The position numbers and the translations under genes were made by a program. From Ceratopteris richardii (taxonomy: Eukaryota; Streptophyta; Polypodiopsida; Polypodiales; Pteridaceae), in contig CM035407.1 in NCBI GenBank assembly GCA_020310875.1, positions 221,424,496 through 221,488,495 of the forward strand: a stretch of 64,000 bases of DNA, in the 5' to 3' direction. Below are positions 11,313 to 21,864 of the stretch, one piece after another (the first letter of the stretch is position 1; every line of letters begins with the position of its first letter). The notes beneath the pieces are model-generated. The model did not search any database. It was given only the letters and a program-made list of their open reading frames with translations, and was not told the DNA's origin.

Positions 11313-13412
11313 ATGGAAGCGCTAGCCAACTATGCTGCTTTCCGTGATGGTATCCCTACAGACGTAGGCGAATACCTGCGTTGCAGAGGGTTGGCTAACT
11401 TCGCTGAGTTGCCCTGGCACTCAATGGAAGCCCATCCCTTCTCTGCGCAGATCATCCACGCCATTGCCCAATTCCCCATCACCGAACGACAGTGGGTCTT
11501 CCCTTCCCTCCCATATAGAACCGTCATCACCTTCCAAGCCTTCTCTGCAGCCTACCGCCTCACCCCGCAAGGTCGCGAAAATGGCCCTAGCATCCCTGTC
11601 GCTCGCATGACCGAACTCTTCCCCCGCTCCTCATCAAACGAATATGCCATTCTCTGCCGCCCGGAACCCAAACGATCCGTCCTACAGTTCCTCGTAGCAA
11701 TCCTCAACCTGCAAAAACGAACATACGGCATCTCTCGCCCCTTCTATTCCGCCTTGGAGTTAGCCGCCCACGAACCCGTGAACTTTGCCTCTTACTTCTT
11801 CCAACGAATTCATAAGGAATCCGTAGCTATAGTAAAGCAACTCCAAAAGGGCACCTCTCCGCGCTCTCGCCTTCCCCACATCATCTCCTTTCTCTTCCCA
11901 ACCATTCTCGCCGCACAACCCCCACCCACAAGCCCAGCACTTAGGCACGAAGAATCAGCACAACCGCTCGATGAAACTGAAGAAGAAGACGAAGAGATCA
12001 ATCAACTCTTCCGCACTAAGCGAATCCGGATCAGCTCTTTAGAAAGCGAAGTCCAAGGATCCGCCAGAAAGAAACAAGACACCGAATAGGACAAACAAGA
12101 AGAAACATACCACGACACCGCCACTTCAATACACAACGACACCTCGACGGAGCAACAAGACCAGCAAAACCAAGCAGAGACAGAGATAGTGTCCACCGAA
12201 AAAGAATCCGAGCATAAACAGGACGAACCGGAATCCGCCACAAAAGCACTGGATCAACTCATCGCAGCCATCAATCATACAGCAACCGAACAACAGACAG
12301 TTACCAAGGTAACCACGACTCACACTGTTCTTCCCACACCACCTGTCAACCCCGACCTCCCACCGGAACCACCCCACCAACCCAGTTCTGAACCTACACC
12401 ATCCTCCTCTTCCTCCCATAACTACTCTCCGCCAAACTCCCAGAACCTACTCACCGATACGTCCTCTCAGCCTCGTCAACCACCACCACCACACAACGTA
12501 TTTTCGGAACTAGCATCCATGGGGCAATTCCTCATGCATTTATCACACCAGCTGCCAGCACAGTTTAAGGAAGCCACGGACAATCTGAAGGCAGAATACC
12601 AATATAAGGTCGACGTCCTGGAAGCCGACATCACCCCCCTCCAAGAAGAAATCGAAGCCATAAAGACTGAGAATCATCAGCTACAGACACAGTTAGCAGA
12701 ACTCCAAGCAAAATTTTCGGCAGAACAGACTCTAGTAGAGCAAAGAGATGCAGCCCTCGAGCAAGTTGCAGCCAAAGAACGACTCCTACACGCCGCACAT
12801 GAAGAAATCCGAGCCCTGAAGACCACCCTCCACGAACACGAAGATATCAACGCCTCTCTCGAAGAGTTGGTCGCAGAGACAAAGATTCAATTGCAGGAGA
12901 CCATCAAGAAGAATCAGGACCAACAGAAAGAAACCGAACAAGTCCAAGAATAGTTACGACGAGCCCAAGAATGCGCAGATGAGGTTAACAGTATCCTAAA
13001 ACGCCAACTGATACGGGAAGGCCAATACCTAAAGGATATCGACAAGACGCGCAGAGACCGAGATGCGTTTAAGAAAACTCTCGATTTCCAAACCCAACAG
13101 TTTGAATGCCTAGACAACCAAGTGCGCAACCAGAAGGAGTATATTACAATGATGAAGACCAAACTGACCGAAATGCAGACAGCCCGAGATGCGGCATTAG
13201 CTAACGAATTTTACTTACAAGAGGCTTTCCTTCAAACCCAAACCGAAATTTTGTTAAATCAAGCCATAGCCCTTAGTGCAGTAAGAACCGACGCCCAATT
13301 ACTAGAACCCACCACCTTAGTACAGATGTTAGAAACCCTCAAAAAGAAAATTACTCGAACATTTAGGCTCGCCCGAAGTATGTACTTAGAAGGACTAGTA
13401 TCCAAACCATAA
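11313..13412 (+). pseudogene. Element E extra ORF: globular N-terminus, proline-rich region, coiled coil
   Basis: One frame runs from the ATG at 11313 (ACACCATGG, good plant context; the frame is also open upstream to 11076) to the stop at 13412, broken only by TAG 12087-12089 and TAG 12951-12953. The first about 200 codons look like a globular helical domain (EALANYAAFRDGIP, QWVFPSLPYRTVITF, YSALELAAHEPVNFASYF). Then come an acidic Glu-rich stretch, a Pro/Ser-rich stretch (PPVNPDLPPEPPHQP) and long heptad-like helices (HQLQTQLAELQAKF, DINASLEELVAET). No signal peptide or membrane helix is visible, so it is not envelope-like. The layout is the same as in the extra ORF of element C at 17779-21864. 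Function unknown; related extra ORFs occur in several plant gypsy lineages. Confidence 0.75.
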
Positions 13413-13447
13413 GAACCTGCGGGTTCGAGTCCACCGTGCGTGCCAAG
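13413..13447 (+). other. Short segment with tRNA T-arm / B-box-like sequence next to the 3' LTR of E
   Basis: GGTTCGAGTCC (13422-13432) fits the pol III B-box consensus GGTTCGANNCC, and the sequence continues to TGCCA two bases before the LTR. This position should hold a purine tract, which I do not see. Read on the minus strand it would look like a primer-binding site (TGGCACGCACGG) placed 2 nt after an LTR. The T-stem pairs poorly, so it is not a tRNA gene. Confidence 0.45.
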
Positions 13448-14604
13448 TGTTAAACGGCCGCCGGACAAGGACAATTGTACTTAGACAGAGGGCTTTAATG
13501 AAGAAAGAACCCAAGTGTTAGACGGCCGCCGAACAAGGACAAGAGTACGAGGACAGGGAGCTTAAATGAACAAAGAGAATCTTTCAGGGAACGCGCAGGT
13601 AACTGCAGAAGTGCGCACCCTTGTAAAAAAATCCTCTATTTAAGGCAATGAAAAAAAGAGCAGAACAGCCCCTGTTTTTGGTGGGAATTGTGGTGTGTTG
13701 TTTGATTAAGTCTAGAGCCCGGTTTTTGGGAATTGCAAGTGTAGTATTGTATGTGTATGTGTTCTGTTCCGTCTGTTCCAATGTCCCTGCTGCGTATCTG
13801 CCTGTGTGCGTAGGTGTGTTATAATGCAGTGTTACGAATCGATACTGTGTTGTAGAGATTCCGTTCGGTACTGATTGAAGTGTTCCTGAACGTTGCTCAA
13901 GCTAGAACACGTTGTTTGATAGTTCTTCTGTGGAGCTAGGAAGTGTAACGAACCAACACGGTTCGATTGTTTGTTACGAGTCTCTATAATTGACTGAGTC
14001 GGTATCATAATCTGTGTTAAGATTAGTACCGGTAATATTCTGAATACAAGTAGAGTAATAAGAAGGTTTGCGACAAGTTACTGTCAGTAGGCATTTCGGC
14101 TTGAGTAGGCACACGATAATCTGTAGAGTGACAAGAAGAACTGCATGGTGTATGCGTGTGAAGTTACCCAGAGTGCGTCTTGTGTATTGACTGTTCAAAT
14201 CCGCGTGACTTTAAGGCATAAGGTCTAGTTGGCACACCTATCTGCCTTGAAGAAGTACGGATTAGGTGATTTTGTTACTGAAGTATCTTTTGCGCGTAGA
14301 ATACGTAACCGGTCTGCTAACCTCAGTCCTGAAGTTCTAATTCCAATATACTGAACAGTCTTCCATTGTTCAGGGACGGATACTGAGCTAAGGGCGGAAT
14401 GACAGTAAGATTGTGTGTTAAATTGGGAAAATAGTACAGGGCCTCTGTCTAACAGACCCCTACCACTCCCAAGGACCCACGTGGCTAAGAGAAGAATTGC
14501 GGTTAGAAGGATTTGGAACCGATTGACTTGAAGTATATGAATTGGAAGTAGAGTAACGCTTAAACCAGTACCAGTTTAACCCATAAACCCATAAACATTT
14601 AACA
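13448..14604 (+). repeat. 3' LTR of element E (complete, 1157 bp)
   Basis: Starts TGTTAAACGG and ends TTTAACA. The first 944 bp match the 5' LTR with the same pair of 68-bp tandem units (13448-13515 and 13516 onward). The last 213 bp (14392-14604) have no partner in the window, but the terminal inverted repeat and the CACT duplication place the element end at 14604. Confidence 0.85.
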
Positions 14605-15861
14605 CACTCTTAGAGAATTCAATAATGAAAGCCTCTAGAAGTTGGTCTATGTTCCTGAAGTGCCTCTCATTTAGGGGTTGAAACCACGTAAGAGCGGTGT
14701 TCCTAAGGGTTAGACCAAAGGCATTGTACTGTGTGAATAGGTCCTCAACTTGTTCAGCTCTCAAGTCTTGCTTAAACTCGGCCACATGATCGTATGGATC
14801 TCCAGTTCCATCGAAGTAATTCTTCATGGACTTAACCAGCTGTGTAGGTCTCAAGGTTCTGGTGTGTTCCCTCGGCCTTGGCAAAGGAAAATCGTCAGCG
14901 TTTCTTAGGTTCCTTGGAACTCTAGTTCTCTCTGTTTCTTCTCTATCCGTCTCTGCTCGTGTTTGTTCTCTTCCTATTGGGTTGGCAAAGCTTACCTCAG
15001 GTCTATGTCTACTTCTGTCCCTTTGAGCTCCATGAGCTTGGGATGTTCCCGCTCCTTGGTGGCCAAAAGATACATTAGATCTTGGTTGGGGAAAAATAAA
15101 TTCTCCCTTCCAAGTGTAGGCATGCCTACCGTGCTCTGTGACCACAAATATTCTTTCCGAAGTATTGTCTAAATAGGTCACTTTGCCTGGGCTATCAGGA
15201 TCTTTGAATTCATAGATCGTGATCGTTCCCATCTCATTAGGCTGAACAAGCTTATACCTCCAAAAGGCTTCATCGGTCTCTCGGTTCAAGAGCAGGTCTA
15301 TGCTCTTGTTGTCCTGTGGGATCCATTCTGGTGTGAGAATTCTAGTGAGAACTGATTTGCCTCGAGGAGTCTTGGGTTCTACACCCATGTTCCCTTGCTC
15401 TAGGTCACCTAAGTCCGTTTCTGGAATCACATTTTCGAATTCATCTGTCCTGTCTGGGTGACTGGTGACGACATATATGGTTCCTTCTTTGTCCAAGTAT
15501 GCTCCATTTTCAAATTTGACTGCTGGACGTTCGAGTCCAATGGGTTGGTCAAGATTTTTAATTTGGACCCAGACCTTCCTAGGCCGTCCTCATAGATGCT
15601 AGCACCTAATCGGTTGGTCCTAAGGTATTCTAGCTGCATCTTGTAGGGGCCTTCTACCCTATGTAAGTATGGCACACCTGAACTTCCTGTGGGTCTCTCC
15701 ATACCTTGAGACATCTCTGAGTCATTAGTGTCAGAGCTAGAGTAGTACGAATGATGGCTCAACTGCTAGGCCCAAGACCTAGCAGTATGATTGACACTAG
15801 CCTCTGAAGACCTAAGACTCTGTCTATCTCTCTCTAGGTGTCGTCCTGATCTAAGGTTCAT
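14605..15861 (-). pseudogene. Element D gag, N-terminal part
   Basis: The ATG at 15861 begins MNLRSGRHLERD, the same start as Gag in elements C and F. A TAG at 15766-15768 replaces a Gln codon of C (SWAQQLSHH). A frameshift near 15560 moves the reading from the 15762 frame to the 15496 frame, which continues through RTPRGKSVLTRI-type sequence and the first half of the Gag core (VAEFKQDLRAEQVEDLFTQ) to FSKS at the border of element E. The last residues of the 14576-15496 frame are E sequence, not Gag. The rest of the gene is at 4502 and below. Confidence 0.85.
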
Positions 15862-16749
15862 AAGCCCAATTGAATAATCCCAAATTTCCCAAGTACAATT
15901 TTCGTTGCTAAGTTCTTTTGTATTAGTCACTTGTTCTTTTTAATTTTCCTTAGGGTGTCACTTCTTCTCCAATTAATCTTTGTCACAAGTAACACTTACG
16001 TTTTATCGTACTTTGAGTGTGGTCGCTCGATTTAAATTCTTTTCCCTTAGGTTGTTTCGCAAATGTAATCTCCTAGCACTTGCACTTGAGTGATTAGAGT
16101 TCTTGGACTTGGTCGTGCTTAACGTATCCCTAATTGATCAAAACCTCTTCTTGTACTTAGCCTAAGCTAGGGATTGATAGAGGGTGTTGAGAATTTCCAA
16201 CCTTTGTTTCTCTCCTCGGTTGCCTTTGTGTGCCCAGGAAGCGTGTTCCCAAGATTGCACTTACTCTTGCTTTGAACGCCCTTCAATACTCTCCTAGGAC
16301 CTGTAAAAGTCCCAAGTTAGTTCAAGAATTGAATTCCCTTAAGACAACCGACCCTGTTCATTCATGCAATTTCAAGGGTCAAATTATTCTCTGGCTTTAT
16401 GGAAAACAATCCTAAAGATCCCTTGGTTTTTCTTCCCCCCAGGTATGGTCACTTCAGAATAGTATATCTAATAATCCTGATATTAATTTTACCGTAACGA
16501 GTGGACGTTTTGGTTGTACTCCCCACGAGCTTTCCAACAAAACAAAAATCACAGCAAATGGATTTCGTATGAGAAAGTTATGACCATTCAGGGTTCTAGG
16601 GTTAAAACAAGGTTCCAACAGGCTAACAGGCAAACAGGCCTTCTCAAGCTACTTCGTGTAGCGGCCTCACAATGCTTTAACAAATTTCTAATGTTTCCCA
16701 AATAATACCCCAAAATAGACCAACTATCTTTCCCCTAAAAAATCGAGCG
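15862..16749 (-). other. Element D leader, part without coding signal
   Basis: Untranslated region between the repeat cluster and gag of D. It shares scattered phrases with the C leader (for example the CCACGAGCTTTCCAACAA stretch and the segment around a polypeptide-free GGGTTAAAACAAGG), showing common descent. No gene, RNA or strong structure was recognised. Confidence 0.55.
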
Positions 16750-17177
16750 AATCGAGTGGTCTATCAATCGCGATTGATATGTCAGTCGCGATCGACGTGT
16801 CGGTCCCGATTGACTGGTCCGTCATGGCTATCAGTCACAATTGATGGGTCAATCACGATTGACACGTGGCCCGAAAATTCAATTGATCATGGTCAAAGGG
16901 TCGTTGACTCTGTCAGTCGTGATTGATGTGTCGATCCCGATTGACAGGTCCGTCGCGAGGGGCCTATTGGTCGTGGTCAAACAGTCATTGACTGGATCAG
17001 TCACGATTGACAGGTCCGTCGGGGTTGTCAGTCGCGATTGATGGGTCGATTGCAATTGATGGCTCGATCGCGATTGACACGTGGTGTGCGCAAATTCTGT
17101 CGGTCGTGGTCGGTTGGTCGTTGACTCAGTCGGTCGCGATCGAGGTGTCGGTCGCGATTGACAGAGCCGTCGGCAAG
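16750..17177 (-). repeat. Element D leader repeat cluster (TCGCGATT-type, decayed)
   Basis: About 13 irregular units of roughly 15-25 bp built on TCGCGATTGAC or TCGCGATTGATG. Many have lost the CpGs (TCACGATT, TCGTGATT, TCCCGATT). The cluster continues at 34306-34500 on the other side of element C, which is inserted within it. See the matching cluster in C at 32570-33205. Confidence 0.8.
17173..17177. repeat. Target-site duplication of element C, left copy (GCAAG)
   Basis: GCAAG abuts the LTR end TGTAGCTC and matches 34306-34310 exactly. Confidence 0.9.
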
Positions 17178-17893
17178 TGTAGCTCAATGATGAGTAGCAC
17201 CTCCTTTAATGTCAATCCGGGAAGACGTGAGGATGGTATGAAGACCCCGAGCAAGTGGCGGCACAAGTGCGTGAGTGAGAAGCACACAAGCATGCACACA
17301 CATACACACACACGCGCTCACAAGGCAAGACAAAGAGTGAGAATCAATGGAGCTTTTAAATTACTTTCAAAATGCTCTTACAAGTTCGTTTCAATTACCA
17401 TCTAACCCCAAAAATGAGCTCTCTAGCTCTTTTTATAGTTTTTAACTAGCTTTTGGCCCTGTCCAGACCTAGTGTCCGACCTAGTTAAAAATTAGGTTCC
17501 AGGGCTTATTTGGGGGCTCAAACGAGATCTAAAAATTACGAAAATTGGTACGCAACTACTTCTAAGGCTCCTCAAGCTCAAGGACTCCTTGGCTTGCACA
17601 AAATGGAGCTACAAAAATGTGAAATGATATTTACAATGGTTGTTAGTGATAAAAATCACTGTTGTTGTAGGGATTTCTTCTAGTGATCTGCCATACATAT
17701 CTTCGAGCTCCCTACTTGCTCTTCCTCCCTGCATGCCCATCTCTTTGATTTGTATTAATGTCTTGAAAAAATATTGGCCTACTTGCCAGATCTTCTTTGA
17801 CTGCCCTGTTTGCTTGTGCTGTCCCTTCGCTCTGACTCCCTTCTTTGACTTTCACGTCTTGTAAGTCCTGGTGTACCAAGGCTACTGCCAACA
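17178..17893 (-). repeat. 3' LTR of element C
   Basis: On the minus strand it runs TGTTGGCAGTAGCC to GAGCTACA, with TG/CA termini. A minus-strand TATA box (TATAAAAAG) lies at 17429-17437. The first 115 bp carry the end of the extra ORF. Confidence 0.95.
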
Positions 17894-20800
17894 CCCCCCC
17901 CACTCTCGCGTCTGTCGCCCCTGACAGACCCTTGTCTAGCTGCTTTTTGGACGTAGTATTGTACAACATCGGCGGCGAGGTGGTGTTCTTCTAACCTGAG
18001 TCCCCTTGCTAGATCTGTCAGCAATGCATCCCAATTGACTGGCCCTCGGACATCTGGATGTGGCACCCGTAACTGTTCTGAGTGAATGGTTCGCTCCACA
18101 GCAAATAAATGGAGGAGATGTGAGGGTCTGGGTACAAATATTTCTGAGTGGTATTCCCAGAACCCTGTTATGAACATCTCTTCCAATGTTTGTTTAAAGC
18201 AGGCTGGGAGGTATTTTATTCTGGCATGCCAAGCATATATCACCTCTATGGAAGGAGTGGTGCTCATGTCATAAACTAAATCTTGGTTTCCTGTAAGGAA
18301 TCCGACGCCTGAGAAGTGTGGGTCCTTGATATTCTTGAATGTCCTGAATGTAATAAGCATTAACTCAAAAATTTTCATGCACATCTGGGCCATTACATCA
18401 GGGGTATTCCTTAATCGGATGCTCCAGTGCCGTATAGTGGAAATCATGTAATTGACGGTGGGAGGCCCTTGAGGAGGTGCTAGATAGACGTAGTTTAACC
18501 ATTTGGCGCATCCCTTGATATTCTTGACTGCAATGGTAAACTCTGGCCAGGTGCGTCTGCGGAGTACAGGAACATAACAAGGGTTATATTTAATAAAAAG
18601 AGGCATATTCGTCCAAGTGCGAACCATATCCGGGTAGGTTTCGAGGAGTCGGATCCTCCAAGTGGGTTGATGAATGGATCCTTTTTGAGCGCTCTCTGGG
18701 ATGTCATCTGGCCCAAATTGTGTAGCAAACGTTGGAGGTTTGCCACATCTGTGTTGGATTTCTGCATTGTAGTCCGCCAGGAGTATACAATATGGCACGT
18801 ATTGATCATCATTGGTTCCTATCCATCTATGGTGGGACATGCTGCGGAAGTATTCTGATTTAATAATAGTGTCCTCTATCTTTGCCATAGATTGGATTTG
18901 AACGGCCACTCGATCTTCATGAGTTGATGCTGTTTTCTCTAGTGTTTGGAGCCACTCAGGTACTTCAATTTCTAATGTATCCATTCCTTCTGCGGTTTGC
19001 TCACCACCTGGCATTGGCATAGGAACGTAAGGTTCCTCATACGTTTCATCTACCTCGATGGGTACCAAATCCTCGGGTTCTGGTTCGACAACTGGAGAGG
19101 GTTGCCTTTCATGTGTGAGTAATCGTGCCTGTAATTCGGCCACCTGCTCTTTCAATGTCTTGACTTCCTCTGAAGCCGTGGCCGTTTCTGTGATTTTGGG
19201 TGCTGTCTGTTGCTCTTGGAGTTGATTGCGCAGCGCATCACGTTCCCTTTCCAAGTCATCATGAGCTTCTAATAGATCTGCATAGCTGTCCAAGATGGTA
19301 TTCATTGTCTCTGAGGGCACAGCTTTAAACTGCTCTGGATCAATTTCGTGTGGAGAGCCTTCCATTGCTGCTTCTAGATTTGCTTCATTTTGCTGCTGCA
19401 GTCTCTTGTTTTCTTCAAGGGCGGCCGCCATGTGTTTTCTGAGAAGTGCCAGGTTACGCCGGACTTTGAGATTATCGGCTTGGTATACCTCGAGCAAAGC
19501 TTCTAGTTGTTTGACACCTGATTCTGTCGATGGTTGGGGTGCCTCCAATAATGTTTGGTGAGCCTGCTCAAGCGTCGTGTAGCGTTGATTCAGTTCTGCA
19601 TTTTCTGTTTGTAGAATGTGAAATTGTCTTTGTAAGTTCTGATGGTGCGTTTCCAGTTGCTGATACCGGTTGTCCAGAGCTTTGTACTCATTCTGGAGCT
19701 GGTATACACATTGGTTTAATGCTAAAAATATGTTATTTACATTAAATAATGCTGGGAGGGGTGAAGATGCAGGGGGAATGGGGGCGGGAATGGGAGAGGT
19801 GAATGATGTGGATGTAAGTGGAGATGTGGGTGGAGGGGGTATGGGTGATGAAGGTGGCATGGGGGGAGGGAGTGGTGCTGTGGCAGGTGATGTTTCCATC
19901 GTGTCAACTGTTTGAGTGACGGTGTAGATGGGAATCGTGGGTGGAGTGGATGTGACATCGGTGAACAGGGTGGTGAAGGTGGGCATGGTGACTCCCCCGA
20001 ATTGGATTCGCGGAGAGAGTGGAATGCCCATGACAATGGTAGTGGTAGTGAACGTGGCAGTGCTAGTGCCCTGTGGTGGGGTAAATTGGGTAGTGCGAGG
20101 TGGGGATGGTGGTGACAACGGTGCTTCTTGATATTCTTCTGATTGCGCTGCCTTGCCTGGTGCTGATATATTGATGTGAATTTGCTTCCCGGACCTCCTG
20201 GGACGAACGGGAACCCTTTTCTCAAACCTGTGAATGTAGGCCACTGCCTCATGAATGGCCTCATCCAGTCCTACGGCGTCGGCATGAAGGTTCATGGACT
20301 CAATGAACAACTCGTCCACGCCTTCCTCAGCTAGCAAGTCGTTCATGAGTCTTTTGCCCTGTTCTAGAGACATCTGATGTTGTTCCTGAACCAGTCGCAT
20401 GGTTCGATATAGTCTCTTGATTTGTGCCGAATATGCTGGGGCACTTGCTAACTCGGAGAGTTCGTCATATTCTTGATGTTGTTCTTCGTCGGCTTCTTCT
20501 TCGTCTCCTCCTGCCTCTTGTTCATCTACATCGACTTCTACAACTTGTGGTTGGGTGGGGGCCGATGTTGTTGTTTGGGGTTGTGGTTCCTGAGCTCGCT
20601 CTGCTTCAGCTTCGAGGTTAGAGTCATAGATTAATCTGGCAATTTCTTCATCCGTGAGGTCCTCGAGAGTAAATCCCTGTGGAAATTCCAAATCTGATGG
20701 AATGGGTGGAAACACCAGATTAGGTCCCTCTGTGCTTGGTCTTGGTAGCCGGATTGTGAATGGCCTAACTCGTCGTGTCTGGGGAGGGGTGATTTCTGGT

Positions 20801-21864
20801 GTAGTGGTAGCTCCCCTTGGTTGAGCACAGGGTAGTTGGACTCCCCCCCTCATCTTCTTTGATGGGGGACCTGCTGCTGATAGTCTTCTCTGGAATTCTT
20901 GGACTCGGGACCATACGAGTGCCCGCTGAACAGGCACGTCATAAGCCAAGCATCTATAAATTATTCTGGTCAGAGCACAACACCCGTGGAGCACATTCTT
21001 CTGTTTCTTGTTCCACCTTTGATGGGCTAGGTGGATCTGATCTATGATCCAGTGTGGCACATTGATGGGCAGGCTTTCTGTCTCTGCTAGATACAAGCTG
21101 AACCATATTTTCTTCGGAGGCATTGTGAATCGTTCTTGGGCGGGAAAAGCAAAATGTTGCATGATGGTTCGCAGGTGAAGCGCAATGGTAGGTGTCATCG
21201 CTACCATGTCCTTCAACTTATTAAGATCTTTGTGCTTCATTCGACCTGGAACCATGGTTTCCTTTTCTGTTGGGATGTGCATGCCATACATGCCCAATGC
21301 TTCTCTTACCAGATTGAGGGTCAACTTGAATCTTTTAAGCTCATTACCCGGCAGCAGTGATGGCAAGACAAAGGTGCTGTCGCCTCCTTTGGCCCTGCTT
21401 GGCGTGATGGTACTGATCAGATATGAACATCGTAAAAAATCCGGATTTGGTAAGTGAGCCCTGAAATAACTGTCCACACCCGCTTTGATCCATACTGATC
21501 TCATGACTTCGGCGTTTTGATAGCTTTCAAACTCGCGTGTGAAAAAGTGGTATCGACCCCATTTGCCATTGAATTCCAATTCTGCTTCCCAGAAATAGGT
21601 CCCATCGCCCATTGGTCCCGCAACATCACTGAACCAATGCGCATGCTTACCTACTTGAGAAGTGTGCCCTTGAGGAGGATCCTGAATGGGGAGCACATGC
21701 ACGGCTTGAAGCTCTTGCGGTCTTGCGGTGAGACGTGGCTCAAGGAGAAGTGTTTCTATGTCCACAATCTGGGCACCAGATCCGGCTTGAGAACTGGTAC
21801 CTGCTTCTGCCATGGCCTTGTTCGCTGGTTGGTTCTGTGAGAATATAGAACCAAGTGTTAACAT
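17779..21864 (-). CDS. Element C extra ORF, 1361 codons, function unknown
   Basis: Uninterrupted although Gag-Pol of the same element has three stops. The more likely start is the ATG at 21813 (GGCCATGGCAG context), 17 codons in, just after a splice-acceptor-like TATATTCTCACAG. Regions from the 21864 start: 80-320 globular helical domain (KIWFSLYLAETESLPINVP; resembles the putative plant transposon protein domain of other plant gypsy extra ORFs); 430-470 acidic; 590-705 Pro/Ser/Thr-rich; 705-920 coiled coil; 980-1310 a second globular domain rich in Trp, Tyr and Cys that I do not recognise. The last about 38 codons lie in the LTR and are Arg/Ser/Gln-rich. No signal peptide or membrane span is evident. 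Element E has an ORF of the same plan. Confidence 0.8.
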   Translation of the reverse strand: MLTLGSIFSQNQPANKAMAEAGTSSQAGSGAQIVDIETLLLEPRLTARPQELQAVHVLPIQDPPQGHTSQVGKHAHWFSDVAGPMGDGTYFWEAELEFNGKWGRYHFFTREFESYQNAEVMRSVWIKAGVDSYFRAHLPNPDFLRCSYLISTITPSRAKGGDSTFVLPSLLPGNELKRFKLTLNLVREALGMYGMHIPTEKETMVPGRMKHKDLNKLKDMVAMTPTIALHLRTIMQHFAFPAQERFTMPPKKIWFSLYLAETESLPINVPHWIIDQIHLAHQRWNKKQKNVLHGCCALTRIIYRCLAYDVPVQRALVWSRVQEFQRRLSAAGPPSKKMRGGVQLPCAQPRGATTTPEITPPQTRRVRPFTIRLPRPSTEGPNLVFPPIPSDLEFPQGFTLEDLTDEEIARLIYDSNLEAEAERAQEPQPQTTTSAPTQPQVVEVDVDEQEAGGDEEEADEEQHQEYDELSELASAPAYSAQIKRLYRTMRLVQEQHQMSLEQGKRLMNDLLAEEGVDELFIESMNLHADAVGLDEAIHEAVAYIHRFEKRVPVRPRRSGKQIHINISAPGKAAQSEEYQEAPLSPPSPPRTTQFTPPQGTSTATFTTTTIVMGIPLSPRIQFGGVTMPTFTTLFTDVTSTPPTIPIYTVTQTVDTMETSPATAPLPPPMPPSSPIPPPPTSPLTSTSFTSPIPAPIPPASSPLPALFNVNNIFLALNQCVYQLQNEYKALDNRYQQLETHHQNLQRQFHILQTENAELNQRYTTLEQAHQTLLEAPQPSTESGVKQLEALLEVYQADNLKVRRNLALLRKHMAAALEENKRLQQQNEANLEAAMEGSPHEIDPEQFKAVPSETMNTILDSYADLLEAHDDLERERDALRNQLQEQQTAPKITETATASEEVKTLKEQVAELQARLLTHERQPSPVVEPEPEDLVPIEVDETYEEPYVPMPMPGGEQTAEGMDTLEIEVPEWLQTLEKTASTHEDRVAVQIQSMAKIEDTIIKSEYFRSMSHHRWIGTNDDQYVPYCILLADYNAEIQHRCGKPPTFATQFGPDDIPESAQKGSIHQPTWRIRLLETYPDMVRTWTNMPLFIKYNPCYVPVLRRRTWPEFTIAVKNIKGCAKWLNYVYLAPPQGPPTVNYMISTIRHWSIRLRNTPDVMAQMCMKIFELMLITFRTFKNIKDPHFSGVGFLTGNQDLVYDMSTTPSIEVIYAWHARIKYLPACFKQTLEEMFITGFWEYHSEIFVPRPSHLLHLFAVERTIHSEQLRVPHPDVRGPVNWDALLTDLARGLRLEEHHLAADVVQYYVQKAARQGSVRGDRRESGGGVGSSLGTPGLTRRESQRRESERRDSTSKQGSQRRSGK
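17894..17907 (-). promoter_or_regulatory. Polypurine tract of element C
   Basis: Minus-strand GAGAGTGGGGGGGG directly abuts the 3' LTR; it would prime second-strand DNA synthesis. It lies inside the extra ORF, where it codes for a Ser-Gly-rich stretch. F has a similar tract at 54316-54329. Confidence 0.85.

Larger units (their letters stand above)
4503..14604 (+). mobile_element. Element E: Ty3/gypsy LTR retrotransposon with an extra 3' ORF, nested in gag of D
   Basis: Two direct LTR copies (4503-5446 and 13448-14604) bracket gag, protease-RT-RNase H-integrase and an extra ORF, all on the plus strand. The element ends are TGTTAAA and TTTAACA, a 7-bp inverted repeat, flanked by CACT on both sides (4499-4502 and 14605-14608). 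Removing it restores the gag frame of D. By eye the shared LTR parts differ at roughly a dozen of 944 positions, so the insertion is fairly recent. The 5' LTR lacks the last 213 bp seen in the 3' LTR, and I find no primer-binding site after it. Several stops and one frameshift make it non-autonomous. Confidence 0.9.

Noticed and set aside
19737..20264. 175-codon His/Pro/Leu-rich minus-strand ORF
   Set aside because: Shadow frame of the proline-rich region of the C extra ORF.
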